Below, one piece after another: positions 32,962 through 40,415 of a stretch of DNA of 43,444 bases. The notes beneath the pieces were generated by a model. The model worked only from the letters and a program-made list of their open reading frames with translations, made no database searches and had not been told where the DNA came from. Numbering within the stretch: position 1 is the first letter of the stretch; each line of letters starts with the position of its first letter. The position numbers and the translations under genes are program-made. Origin of the DNA: Christensenellaceae bacterium (GTDB taxonomy: Bacteria; Bacillota; Clostridia; Christensenellales; UBA1750); contig JAITGM010000040.1 in NCBI GenBank assembly GCA_031280685.1, positions 1-43,444 of the forward strand. Direction: 5' to 3'.

Positions 32962-34242
32962 TCAGCTCCTTTCGACGATGAGGGAAACGCCGTCCGGGAT
33001 GACGGCCACGCGCGCTCCCTCGCCCTTCATGGCGCGGGCGATGCCCAGCGCGCCGTCAAGGCTTTTGGCGTAGACCATCTTCATTTCCTCGACGACGGGG
33101 CGCAGAGCTTCGTTCGTTACGAAAATGACGGTGTGCCGGCTCAAGATGCGCGCTAAGATCTGCACCTGCCACTGATCGGGCAGGGTTTCTTCCATGGAGC
33201 GGGCCTCGATCTGGCGCAAGAGCGCGGCCGGGCTTTCGCATCGGGCCAGCGCTGCTTGGAATTCCTCGCCGCCGACGCCGTCTTCACAGGCTGCGCAAAG
33301 GATGATGACCGCGCCTTCCGCAGCGGCGCCCTCCGCCGTGGACATGCCCTTGACCGCCTGGTAGATGTTTTGATCAAGGGGCGCGCCGCCGTTGGAGCTG
33401 ATCACGATATCGGCTAAAAAGGGCGGGCGCACGGCGGCCGCCGCGCGCAGGGCGGCGCAGCCCGCCTCGTGAGCCGCCAGCGCGTCGCCCGCGAAGGCCG
33501 CGGCGACCTCCTTTTTGCCGTTTAGGATTACGTTTACGATGTAGCGCAGCTTTGCCATGCGGGCCGCAGCCTCCATATCGCGCTGAATGGGGTTGCCCAA
33601 AAGCACGCCGGCCACGGCGCCAGGGTCGCGGATGAAGGCGGCGCAATGGTTGCCCAGCACCGTGGCCCTTGCGCAAACCCCGGGCAGCACCGATTTGCGC
33701 CCGCCCGAAAAGCCCGCGAAGAAGTGCGGCTCGATGAAGCCTTCGGCCAGGAGCAGCTCGGTTTGAGCGGCGAGGCGGTTGATGCGAAGCTCCGCGCCGG
33801 AGGGCAGCGCCCCGAGGGAGATGAGGTTGGCTTCATCGTCACAATCGTGGATGAAAATGCGCTCGTTTTGGAGGATTTCGTCGCCAAACTTGCCGCGAAG
33901 CTCTTGGGTTGTGGTTTCGCGGTGGCAACCCGTGGCGATGAGCAGGCTGATTTGAATTTGCGGGTTGCCGCGCCGAAGCGCGGCCAGCATCTGCGGCACG
34001 ATATGGCGGCTGGGCACCGGTCTGGTGTGGTCGCTGCACAGGATCACCGCATTTTTGGCCGCCCTTGCCAGCTCTTCGAGAGGCTCGCAGCCCAGGGGCG
34101 CGGTCATCGCGGCCCGGACGAGTTCGTCCTGATCCCTTCCCTCGGGGAAAAAGCCGTGCTTAGGCTCCAGGACGGCAAGCCCTTGCCCGCCCGGCAAATC
34201 GAGGGGGAGCGAAGTTTGGCCGTAGGGGATGGAAAGGCGCAT
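32962..34242 (-). CDS. LarA-family nickel-pincer 2-hydroxyacid racemase
   Basis: The 426-residue enzyme resembles lactate racemase LarA, which moves a hydride at C2 of a hydroxyacid using a nickel pincer nucleotide tethered to a lysine. Key residues fall at or one place off the positions I recall for the Lactobacillus plantarum enzyme: D71 and R74 (SDHTRP), H107 (TGCHRE), H173 and K183 (EPHFFAGFSGGRKS), H199 (GNHC), Q295 and K298 (NIYQAVKG), W358. It is thus a bona fide LarA-type protein, although LarA homologues act on many hydroxyacids. It is first in a seven-gene operon with a DUF1537 kinase and a PdxA2-like enzyme. ATG has GGAGG 9 bases upstream. Confidence 0.9.
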   Translation of the reverse strand: MRLSIPYGQTSLPLDLPGGQGLAVLEPKHGFFPEGRDQDELVRAAMTAPLGCEPLEELARAAKNAVILCSDHTRPVPSRHIVPQMLAALRRGNPQIQISLLIATGCHRETTTQELRGKFGDEILQNERIFIHDCDDEANLISLGALPSGAELRINRLAAQTELLLAEGFIEPHFFAGFSGGRKSVLPGVCARATVLGNHCAAFIRDPGAVAGVLLGNPIQRDMEAAARMAKLRYIVNVILNGKKEVAAAFAGDALAAHEAGCAALRAAAAVRPPFLADIVISSNGGAPLDQNIYQAVKGMSTAEGAAAEGAVIILCAACEDGVGGEEFQAALARCESPAALLRQIEARSMEETLPDQWQVQILARILSRHTVIFVTNEALRPVVEEMKMVYAKSLDGALGIARAMKGEGARVAVIPDGVSLIVERS

Positions 34243-34284
34243 GGCGATCGACCTCCAGAGGAAAATCGTTACGGTTCATCCCCT

Positions 34285-34313
34285 AGTATAAGCCAAAAGG
34301 GGAAGGATGGGAA
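34285..34313 (-). promoter_or_regulatory. Promoter of the LarA/PdxA/DUF1537 operon
   Basis: On the minus strand TATACT (34285-34290) follows TTCCCA (34308-34313; 4 of 6 to the -35 consensus) at 17 bases. It is about 43 bases upstream of the first gene. No other promoter was seen inside the operon. Confidence 0.55.
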
Positions 34314-34402
34314 GCCCTCGCGCAAGGGGGCTATTCGCGCGGGGAAAGCGATGGTATACTAGCTAAAAGAAAAAGCGACTACGCAAAAAGGGGGCGAGGC
34401 AA

Positions 34403-34861
34403 GTGGCGGAAGCTGTGAAACAGCTCGCGCAGAACCGCAAGGCCTGGCATGATTACTTCATCGAAGAAAGCTTTGAGGCAGGAATCGAGCTTTCGGGTAC
34501 CGAGGTCAAATCCATCCGCCAGGGCAGGCTGAACCTGCGCGATAGCTTCGTGACCGCGCAAAACGGGCAGGCAGTGCTGCATGGCCTGCACATCAGCCCT
34601 TATGAGCAGGGCAACATCTTCAATAAAGACCCCATCAGGCCGCGGCGTCTGCTTTTGCACAAGGCCGAGATCCGGCATATGGGCGCCGAAGCGCAGCGGC
34701 AGGGTTATGCTATCGTGCCGCTGCGGGTTTATTTGAAGCACGGCCTAGTGAAGCTGGAAATCGCTTTGGCCAAGGGCAAAAAGCTCTATGATAAGCGCGA
34801 GGTCATGGCCGAAAAGGATGCGCAGCGCGAGATTGAGCGCAACTGGAAAAACGCGCGCTGA
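34403..34861 (+). CDS. smpB: SsrA-binding protein SmpB
   Basis: The 152-residue protein binds tmRNA and carries it to stalled ribosomes in trans-translation. Visible hallmarks are [24 protein letters not shown] (in parts: [17 protein letters not shown]), HISPYEQGN and the basic C-terminal tail [10 protein letters not shown]. Start is GTG at 34403 after GGGGGCGAGG. An extended -10 TGGTATACT (34352-34360) upstream could be its promoter. The tmRNA gene, often next door, was not found in the following 240 bases. Confidence 0.96.
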   Translation: MAEAVKQLAQNRKAWHDYFIEESFEAGIELSGTEVKSIRQGRLNLRDSFVTAQNGQAVLHGLHISPYEQGNIFNKDPIRPRRLLLHKAEIRHMGAEAQRQGYAIVPLRVYLKHGLVKLEIALAKGKKLYDKREVMAEKDAQREIERNWKNAR

Positions 34862-34923
34862 GCGGCCCTCTCTAGCAAGGTGGCTTTCAGCATAGCCTTT
34901 TCCGTCGTGCGATGGGGAACGAG

Positions 34924-34958
34924 CCCCTGGCGCGCAAGCTCCGCTCGCGCGCCAGGGG
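34924..34958. terminator. GC-rich hairpin between smpB and nitroreductase
   Basis: CCCCTGGCGCGC (34924-34935) pairs with GCGCGCCAGGGG (34947-34958), a 12-bp perfect stem with an 11-base loop. There is no clear T-tract. It sits between convergent genes. I see no gene in the rest of the gap 34862-35101. Confidence 0.45.
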
Positions 34959-35101
34959 GCTAGCGCTACGCTGCCGGCTGGCTCCACGAGGCCGCCAACC
35001 CGTTCGCGTCGGTAAAAACGGGGCCTTTCCCCGCCGCTGCGAGGGCTGCAAAGGAACCCAGGCGCGCTTTCTTTTGAAGGGCGCCCCGCCGGATCGCCGC
35101 G

Positions 35102-35689
35102 TCAGCGGATGATCTGGACGGTGCCCTCCTTGCGCGGGAGGGCCGGGCTTTCCTTGGCGATGAAACCGAAGGCGGCGGAGGAGCAAATCGTGTGCTCGCG
35201 GGGAATGCCGAGCGTAAGGAGGTAGTCCCGCACGCCGGGGTCGTCGCGCAGCCAGTGGGGAGAGTTGATGTAGCAACTGCCAAGCCCCAGCGATTCCGCA
35301 GCCAGGAACATGTTCTCGAGCGCCAGCGCGCAATCCGCCATGGCGTTTTCGTAATTGGGGCGGTTTGAGGCGATGATGAGCGTGGGCGCGTGGTTATAAA
35401 AGCAAAACTCGTTGCGCTGCGCGCTTTTTTTGGCACCGTGCTTGGCCGGGTAGTCGTCATCTGGCACATAGCGCAAAAGGAAGCCCTGCCGCATTTCCTC
35501 GTTGAGGCGGTCGAGAACGGTCTTGCTCTGGATGGCCGTGAAGAGCCAGCTTTGGCTGTTTGAGCCGCTCGGGGCCCAAATCGCCGCATCCAAAATGGCG
35601 TGAAGGGCTTCATCGGGGATTTGCTCCGGCAAAAAGGCGCGGGTGCTGCGCCGGTTGCGGATGGCCTGCAAGACCTGGTTGCTGGGCAT
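35102..35689 (-). CDS. Nitroreductase-family flavoprotein
   Basis: The 195-residue FMN-dependent oxidoreductase has the N-terminal IRNRRSTRAFLPEQIP (FMN phosphate contact RxSxR), PSGSNSQSWLF, MADCALALENMFLAAESLGLGSCY and the C-terminal FGFIAKESP typical of the family. Partners reduce nitroaromatics, quinones or flavins, and no substrate can be assigned. The ATG at 35689 is preferred over a GTG three codons earlier because AAGGAG lies 8 to 9 bases before it. It is divergent from the aro operon. Confidence 0.92.
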   Translation of the reverse strand: MPSNQVLQAIRNRRSTRAFLPEQIPDEALHAILDAAIWAPSGSNSQSWLFTAIQSKTVLDRLNEEMRQGFLLRYVPDDDYPAKHGAKKSAQRNEFCFYNHAPTLIIASNRPNYENAMADCALALENMFLAAESLGLGSCYINSPHWLRDDPGVRDYLLTLGIPREHTICSSAAFGFIAKESPALPRKEGTVQIIR

Positions 35690-35774
35690 GAAAATCACTC
35701 CTTAGTTTGCATATGCGTGCAAGGGAAGTATAGCATAAGGGGAGGAATCGGCGCCATCTTCAAATGGAATTAAC

Positions 35775-35803
35775 TTGACGGCGATAAAAAGAGGCCGTAT
35801 GAT
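35775..35803 (+). promoter_or_regulatory. Sigma-A promoter of the aromatic operon leader
   Basis: TTGACG (35775-35780), a 17-base spacer and TATGAT (35798-35803). Transcription should start near 35810, so a leader of about 200 bases precedes aroF. Confidence 0.8.
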
Positions 35804-35833
35804 GATTAAAATCACTTTGGGAGGGCTTTTCCC

Positions 35834-35923
35834 ATGCAGGCAAAGGCCATCGCGGCTCGGGGTTACTTTTACTTTAGCTTTACCGGCTCTGCGGGTAAGG
35901 CTCAGTTCGTTGCCGCGAAGTAA
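35834..35923 (+). CDS. Tyr/Phe-rich leader peptide of the aro operon
   Basis: The 29-codon ORF has GGGAGGG (35819-35825) 8 bases upstream of its ATG. Its middle reads Tyr-Phe-Tyr-Phe-Ser-Phe (codons at 35864-35881), five aromatic residues in six, the pathway end-products, and no Trp. It ends at TAA 35921-35923, 33 bases before an intrinsic terminator stem, and aroF follows. This is the layout of classical amino-acid attenuators such as pheL: ribosome stalling at aromatic codons when charged tRNA is scarce would alter folding of the following RNA. A longer AroF reading from 35775 overlaps it in another frame and is rejected. Confidence 0.8.
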   Translation: MQAKAIAARGYFYFSFTGSAGKAQFVAAK

Positions 35924-35956
35924 GGGAAGGCCCCAAAACCAGGCAAGAACAAACCG

Positions 35957-35987
35957 GCCCGCAGCAAAAACGCTGCGGGCTTTGTGC
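35957..35987 (+). terminator. Attenuator terminator in the aro leader
   Basis: GCCCGCAGC (35957-35965) pairs with GCTGCGGGC (35972-35980) around AAAAAC, followed by TTTGTGC. The sequence CTGCGGG at 35889-35895, inside the leader ORF just after the aromatic codons, can pair with CCCGCAG (35958-35964). It would thereby break the terminator, a candidate antiterminator. Confidence 0.75.
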
Positions 35988-36011
35988 ATCTTTGAAGAGG
36001 AGGTTTTTCAA

Positions 36012-37037
36012 ATGGTCGTCATTCTAAAGAACAGCCCGGACGAAAAGCAGCTTTCCCAGCTCACGGACTGGCTGGAGGGCATGGACATTCGAATTCAAAG
36101 AACCGTCGGCGTGCAGCAGACCATTTTGGGGCTGATCGGCGACACGACGCGGGTCGATATCGACCTGATCCGCGCGCTGGACATCGTGGCCGACGTGCGC
36201 CGCATCGCGGAGCCATACAAGAGCGCAAACCGCAAATTCCATCCGGACGACACCATCATAAGCGTTGGCGCTGGCGGCGTGACGGTCGGCGGGGGCGAAT
36301 TCAGGCTGATCGCAGGCCCTTGCTCGGTCGAGAGCGAGGAGCAGATCATCTGCGTGGCAAAGCGGGTCAAGGCGGCGGGGGCGACGATGCTGCGCGGCGG
36401 CGCCTTTAAGCCCAGAACCTCGCCCTATGCCTTCCAGGGCCTGCAGGCGGACGGCATTCGCCTGCTCGTAGAGGCGAAAAAGGAAACCGGGCTGCCCGTG
36501 GTCAGCGAGATCATGAACGCCTCGCATCTGGATCTGTTCGAAGAGGTGGACGTGATCCAGGTCGGGGCGCGCAACATGCAGAATTTCGAGCTTTTGAAGG
36601 TTCTGGGCATGCTGAACAAGCCGATTTTGCTCAAGCGCGGCCTGGCCAACACCCTGGAAGAGCTTTTGATGAGCGCAGAGTACATCATGGCCGGGGGGAA
36701 CAAGAACGTGATCCTTTGCGAGCGCGGGATTCGCACTTTTGAAACGCAGACCCGCAACACACTGGATATTTCCGCCGTGCCGGTCTTAAAGAGCCTGACG
36801 CATCTGCCGGTCGTGGTGGATCCGAGCCATTCCGGCGGCCTGGCCAGGCTGGTCAAGCCGCTTTCGTTGGCCTCCGCCGCCATCGGGGCCGACGGGCTTA
36901 TCATCGAGGTGCACAACGACCCGGCGCACGCCCTTTGCGACGGCCCGCAGTCCCTGACGCCCGAGGCCTTCGAGGATGTGGCCGCCGGGGTGCGCGCCAT
37001 CCTGCCGCACGCCTATAGGGAGGCGCCGCAGGTATGA
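36012..37037 (+). CDS. aroF: DAHP synthase, class I-beta
   Basis: The 341-residue enzyme joins phosphoenolpyruvate and erythrose 4-phosphate, the first step of aromatic amino-acid synthesis. An N-terminal ferredoxin-like regulatory domain (about 1-75) precedes the barrel with GPCSVES, LRGGAFKPRTSPYAFQG, QVGARNMQNFELL, LLKRGLANTLEELL and VVDPSHSGG. This is the type I-beta form without a fused chorismate mutase. The N-terminal domain suggests allosteric inhibition, in addition to the transcriptional control implied by the leader. ATG at 36012 has AGAGGAGG upstream. The next gene overlaps by four bases. Confidence 0.95.
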   Translation: MVVILKNSPDEKQLSQLTDWLEGMDIRIQRTVGVQQTILGLIGDTTRVDIDLIRALDIVADVRRIAEPYKSANRKFHPDDTIISVGAGGVTVGGGEFRLIAGPCSVESEEQIICVAKRVKAAGATMLRGGAFKPRTSPYAFQGLQADGIRLLVEAKKETGLPVVSEIMNASHLDLFEEVDVIQVGARNMQNFELLKVLGMLNKPILLKRGLANTLEELLMSAEYIMAGGNKNVILCERGIRTFETQTRNTLDISAVPVLKSLTHLPVVVDPSHSGGLARLVKPLSLASAAIGADGLIIEVHNDPAHALCDGPQSLTPEAFEDVAAGVRAILPHAYREAPQV

Positions 37038-38101
37038 CGCGAGAGGTGAAGGTGGGGCTTGCGCCCGGCTACGCGGTAAAGATCGGCTCCGGTCTGCTCG
37101 CAGACGCGGGGAGGGAGATTGCCGCCGTGGTCAAGCCCTGCAGGGCTGCGCTGATCAGCGACGACCGAGTTTTTGGGCTGTATGGGGAACAGACCATGGT
37201 TTCTTTAAAGGGGGCGGGCTTTGATCCCATGGCCTTTGCCTTCAAGAGTGGCGAAGGCTCGAAGGAACTTGGGACCTTGGCCCAAATTCTCGAGTTTTTG
37301 GCCGAAGAAAGGCTGACGCGCAGCGACATCGTGATTGCCCTGGGCGGCGGCGTCGTTGGGGATATGGCGGGCCTGGCGGCGAGCCTTTACCTGCGCGGGA
37401 TTCGCTTTGTGCAGATCCCCACGACCCTGCTGGCGATGGTGGATTCCTCGGTCGGCGGCAAGACCGCGGTGAACCTGCGCGCCGGCAAAAACCTTTGCGG
37501 GGCGTTTTACCAGCCCAGCCTGGTTCTCGCGGATGTGGATGCGCTGAAAACCCTGCCTGCCGAGGTTTTCGCGGGTGGCGCGGCGGAAGTCATCAAGACC
37601 GCAATGATCTTGGATGCGAGCTTGCTCCGGCTCTTGGCAGAGGGCGGACTGCGGGCCAAGCCGGCGGAAATCATCGAGCGCTGCGTCGCCCACAAGGCAA
37701 AAGTGGTCGAGGAAGACGAGAGGGACGAAGGCTGGCGGCAGATCTTGAACTTTGGGCACACCGTCGGTCACGGAATCGAGAAGCTGAGCGGCTTTGAAAT
37801 CCTGCACGGGCAGGCGGTGGCCATGGGCATGGCGGCAATCTGCAGGGCGCAGGACGCGCTTGGATGGAGTGAAAAACAGACCGTGATCTGTTTAATGCAA
37901 GCCCTGGAGGCTCACGGCCTGCCTGCCGACTGCCCTTACGCTGAGGAGGAGCTCTTTCGTGCCATCCTTTCGGATAAGAAGCGCAGGGGCGATGAGATCA
38001 CCGCCGTGACGCTGAAAAGAATAGGGCAGGCGGAGCTGAAAACGATGCCTGTTGAGGGCTTCCGCGCGTTGCTGCGCGCCGGGCTTGGGGGCAGGCCATG
38101 A
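37034..38101 (+). CDS. aroB: 3-dehydroquinate synthase
   Basis: The 355-residue NAD- and zinc-dependent enzyme of shikimate step 2 has SGEGSKELGTL, GGGVVGDMAGLAASLYLRGI, VDSSVGGKTAVN and AGGAAEVIKT (metal-ligand Glu). GHTVGHGIEKLSGF and HGQAVAMGM supply the zinc histidines. Length is normal. Start overlaps the aroF stop (ATGA) and its own stop overlaps the aroA start in the same way, so it is translationally coupled on both sides. Confidence 0.96.
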   Translation: MTREVKVGLAPGYAVKIGSGLLADAGREIAAVVKPCRAALISDDRVFGLYGEQTMVSLKGAGFDPMAFAFKSGEGSKELGTLAQILEFLAEERLTRSDIVIALGGGVVGDMAGLAASLYLRGIRFVQIPTTLLAMVDSSVGGKTAVNLRAGKNLCGAFYQPSLVLADVDALKTLPAEVFAGGAAEVIKTAMILDASLLRLLAEGGLRAKPAEIIERCVAHKAKVVEEDERDEGWRQILNFGHTVGHGIEKLSGFEILHGQAVAMGMAAICRAQDALGWSEKQTVICLMQALEAHGLPADCPYAEEELFRAILSDKKRRGDEITAVTLKRIGQAELKTMPVEGFRALLRAGLGGRP

Positions 38102-39303
38102 AGATGCGGATATGGCCGGGGGCATTGCGCGGCGAAGTGCGGGCAGTGCCGTCGAAGTCCTACGCGCACAGGGCGCTGCTCTGCGCGCTGCTCGCGGGCG
38201 AGGAATGCTCCGTTGAGCTCGAGGGACTGAACGACGATATCCGCTCTACAATGGGCTGCCTGCGCGCCTTGGGTGCGGGTGTGGAAGAAAGCCCGACTAA
38301 CCTGCGCGTCCTGCCCGGAATTTTGCCTGAAAACCCAGCGCTGGACTGCGGCGAAAGCGGCTCAACCCTGCGCTTTTTGCTGCCCATTCTCGCCGCGCTG
38401 GGCAAGGGCGCGAGTTTTTTTGGCGCGGGCAGGCTGCCGGAACGGCCGCTGGAGCCGCTTCTAGGCCAACTAAGGCAAAAAGGGATTCGCTTTGAGGGCG
38501 AAAGGCTGCCCTTACGCATGGAAGGAAGGCTGAGGCCCGGGGCGTTTGAGTTGCCGGGCAATATCTCGTCGCAATACGTTACGGGCTTGCTTTTGGCACT
38601 GCCTGTGCTCGAATGGGAGAGCAAAATCAGACTTACGTCGGTTTTGGAATCCGCGCCCTATGCCCAAATGACGCTGGATGTGCTCGCAAGCTTCGGCGTG
38701 CGTGCGGTCAAGATAAAAGAAGGGTTCGCTGTGCCCGGCGGGCAGCGCTTCCGCTCGCCCGGGCGTTACAGGGTCGAAGGGGATTGGTCCCAGGCCGCCT
38801 TTTGGGTGGCGGCAAACGCCCTGGGCTCCCAAATCAAAATCGCAGGGCTGAGTGCCCAAAGCGCGCAAGGCGATCGCGCGATTTTAGAGCTGACGCCCCG
38901 TGTTTTGGCCGGCAATAGCGAAATCAACCTCAGCGACTGCCCTGACCTGGCCCCAATTCTCTGCGTCGTGGCCGCGCTTTCCCCGGGAAATGCGCGGGTA
39001 ACCGGCATAGAGAGGCTCAGGCTGAAAGAGAGCGACCGCATTGCCTGCACGCTGGCTTGCCTGCGGGCCGTCGGCGCGAAAATCATAGAAACAGACCACG
39101 GTTTGTTGATAAACGGCAAGGAGCGGCTGCGCGGCGGCGAAGCCGATTGCTTCGGCGACCACCGCCTGGCGATGGCGCTGGCTATCGCGGCGCTTCGTTG
39201 CGAGAGTGCGGTGACGATTTTAGGCGCCGAGGCCGTGAACAAATCCTATCCTCGCTTTTTCGAGGACTTTATGAGCTTAGGGGGGAAGGCCGATGCGCTT
39301 TAA
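38098..39303 (+). CDS. aroA: 5-enolpyruvylshikimate-3-phosphate synthase
   Basis: The 401-residue enzyme is somewhat short for the family (usually about 420-430). It transfers enolpyruvyl from PEP to shikimate 3-phosphate. Visible motifs are PSKSYAHRALLCA (substrate Lys), DCGESGSTLRFLLPIL (the LRF loop), RLKESDRI and GDHRLAMALAIAAL. The start is a four-base overlap with aroB. Motif GESGSTLRF differs slightly from the GNAGTxxR seen in class I enzymes, as expected for class II-like sequences. Confidence 0.95.
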   Translation: MKMRIWPGALRGEVRAVPSKSYAHRALLCALLAGEECSVELEGLNDDIRSTMGCLRALGAGVEESPTNLRVLPGILPENPALDCGESGSTLRFLLPILAALGKGASFFGAGRLPERPLEPLLGQLRQKGIRFEGERLPLRMEGRLRPGAFELPGNISSQYVTGLLLALPVLEWESKIRLTSVLESAPYAQMTLDVLASFGVRAVKIKEGFAVPGGQRFRSPGRYRVEGDWSQAAFWVAANALGSQIKIAGLSAQSAQGDRAILELTPRVLAGNSEINLSDCPDLAPILCVVAALSPGNARVTGIERLRLKESDRIACTLACLRAVGAKIIETDHGLLINGKERLRGGEADCFGDHRLAMALAIAALRCESAVTILGAEAVNKSYPRFFEDFMSLGGKADAL

Positions 39304-40378
39304 AGGCGAAAGGTTGAGCTTTGAGGTTTTCGGGGCCTCGCACGCACCGTCAATTGGCGGCGTGGCGGAAGGGCTGCCCGCTGGAGAAGTCGTGGATTTG
39401 GCTGAATTGCAGTTTTTTTTGTTGCGGCGCGCGCCAGGCAGAGGGGAATGGGCGACAAAACGCAAGGAGGCCGACGAGCCCATCTTCCGCTCGGGGCTGA
39501 GCGAGGGCGCGCTGAGCGGCGAAGCGCTGCGCTTTGAGATACTCAACACGAATCAGCGATCAGAGGACTATGAAAAACTTGAGTTTTTGCCGCGCCCTGG
39601 CCATGCCGATTACCCGGCCTATGTCAAGAGCGGGGGCGCGGAGGATCTGCGCGGCGGCGGGCGCTATTCCGGGCGAATGACCGCGCCCCTCTGCGTTTTG
39701 GGAGGCATTGCCCTGCAGATTTTGCGGCGACGGGGCGTCGAAATCGGCGCGCACATCCTCTCTGTCGCGCAGGCGCAGGACGCAGCCTTCCCCTTCGAAA
39801 AAATCGACCCGGAGCTGCTACGTTCGGCGGCAAAAAAGCCCTTTCCCGTGCTGGACGACCATGCGGGCGAGCGGATGCGAGGCGCCATTGCCAGCGCGGC
39901 GGCGAGCGGCGATTCCGTGGGTGGCCGGGTCGAAGTCGCTGCCATCGGCCTGCCGATCGGCCTGGGCGGCCCCCTTTTTGAAGGCCTGGATGGCAGGCTG
40001 GCGCAGGCCTTTTTCGCAATCCCCGCGCTCAAAGGCGTAGAGTTTGGCGAAGGCTTTTCGCTGTGCAGGTTGCGCGGCAGCCAGGCCAACGACCCCTTCA
40101 CTCTTGAAAATGGTGAAATTGCAATCCTAAATAACCGATCGGGCGGCATTTTGGGCGGCATGAGCAGCGGCGCGCCCCTGATCGCGCGCCTGGCCTTTAA
40201 GCCGACGCCCTCCATCGCCCACGAGCAGCAAAGCGTCGATTTGCGGGCCATGCAGGGGCGGGTTTTGCGTGTGGGCGGCAGGCACGATCCCTGCATCGTG
40301 CCGCGCGCCGTACCGGTTTGCGAGGCGGTGACGGCCCTCGTCCTGCTCGATGGCCTTTTGGCGGCAGAATGGCTTTGA
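39293..40378 (+). CDS. aroC: Chorismate synthase
   Basis: The 361-residue FMN-dependent enzyme makes chorismate from EPSP. LPRPGHADYPAYVKSG and DLRGGGRYSGRMTAPL match the conserved FMN/substrate region, and NRSGGILGGMSSGAPLIARLAFKPTPSI is the core signature. The N-terminal motif is GASHAPSIGGVAEGLPAG rather than the common GESHG.., and the C-terminal part shows RHDPCIVPRAVPVCEA. Start overlaps aroA by 11 bases. It is a slightly divergent but complete family member. Confidence 0.93.
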   Translation: MRFKGERLSFEVFGASHAPSIGGVAEGLPAGEVVDLAELQFFLLRRAPGRGEWATKRKEADEPIFRSGLSEGALSGEALRFEILNTNQRSEDYEKLEFLPRPGHADYPAYVKSGGAEDLRGGGRYSGRMTAPLCVLGGIALQILRRRGVEIGAHILSVAQAQDAAFPFEKIDPELLRSAAKKPFPVLDDHAGERMRGAIASAAASGDSVGGRVEVAAIGLPIGLGGPLFEGLDGRLAQAFFAIPALKGVEFGEGFSLCRLRGSQANDPFTLENGEIAILNNRSGGILGGMSSGAPLIARLAFKPTPSIAHEQQSVDLRAMQGRVLRVGGRHDPCIVPRAVPVCEAVTALVLLDGLLAAEWL

Positions 40379-40415
40379 AATGAAAGAAAAGCGCATAAGA
40401 AAGGGGCATTCAACC

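Noticed and set aside
34862-35101. tmRNA (ssrA) downstream of smpB
   Set aside because: No tmRNA-like acceptor ends or tag-encoding frame were seen; only a GC-rich hairpin.
35775-36011. N-terminal extension of AroF
   Set aside because: The extended frame overlaps a promoter, a leader ORF and a terminator; AroF has its own good ribosome site and ATG at 36012 giving the normal family start.
35804-36011. T-box riboswitch in the aro leader
   Set aside because: No T-box sequence (UGGN'CC-type bulge) or specifier stem was recognised; a coding leader peptide explains the region better.
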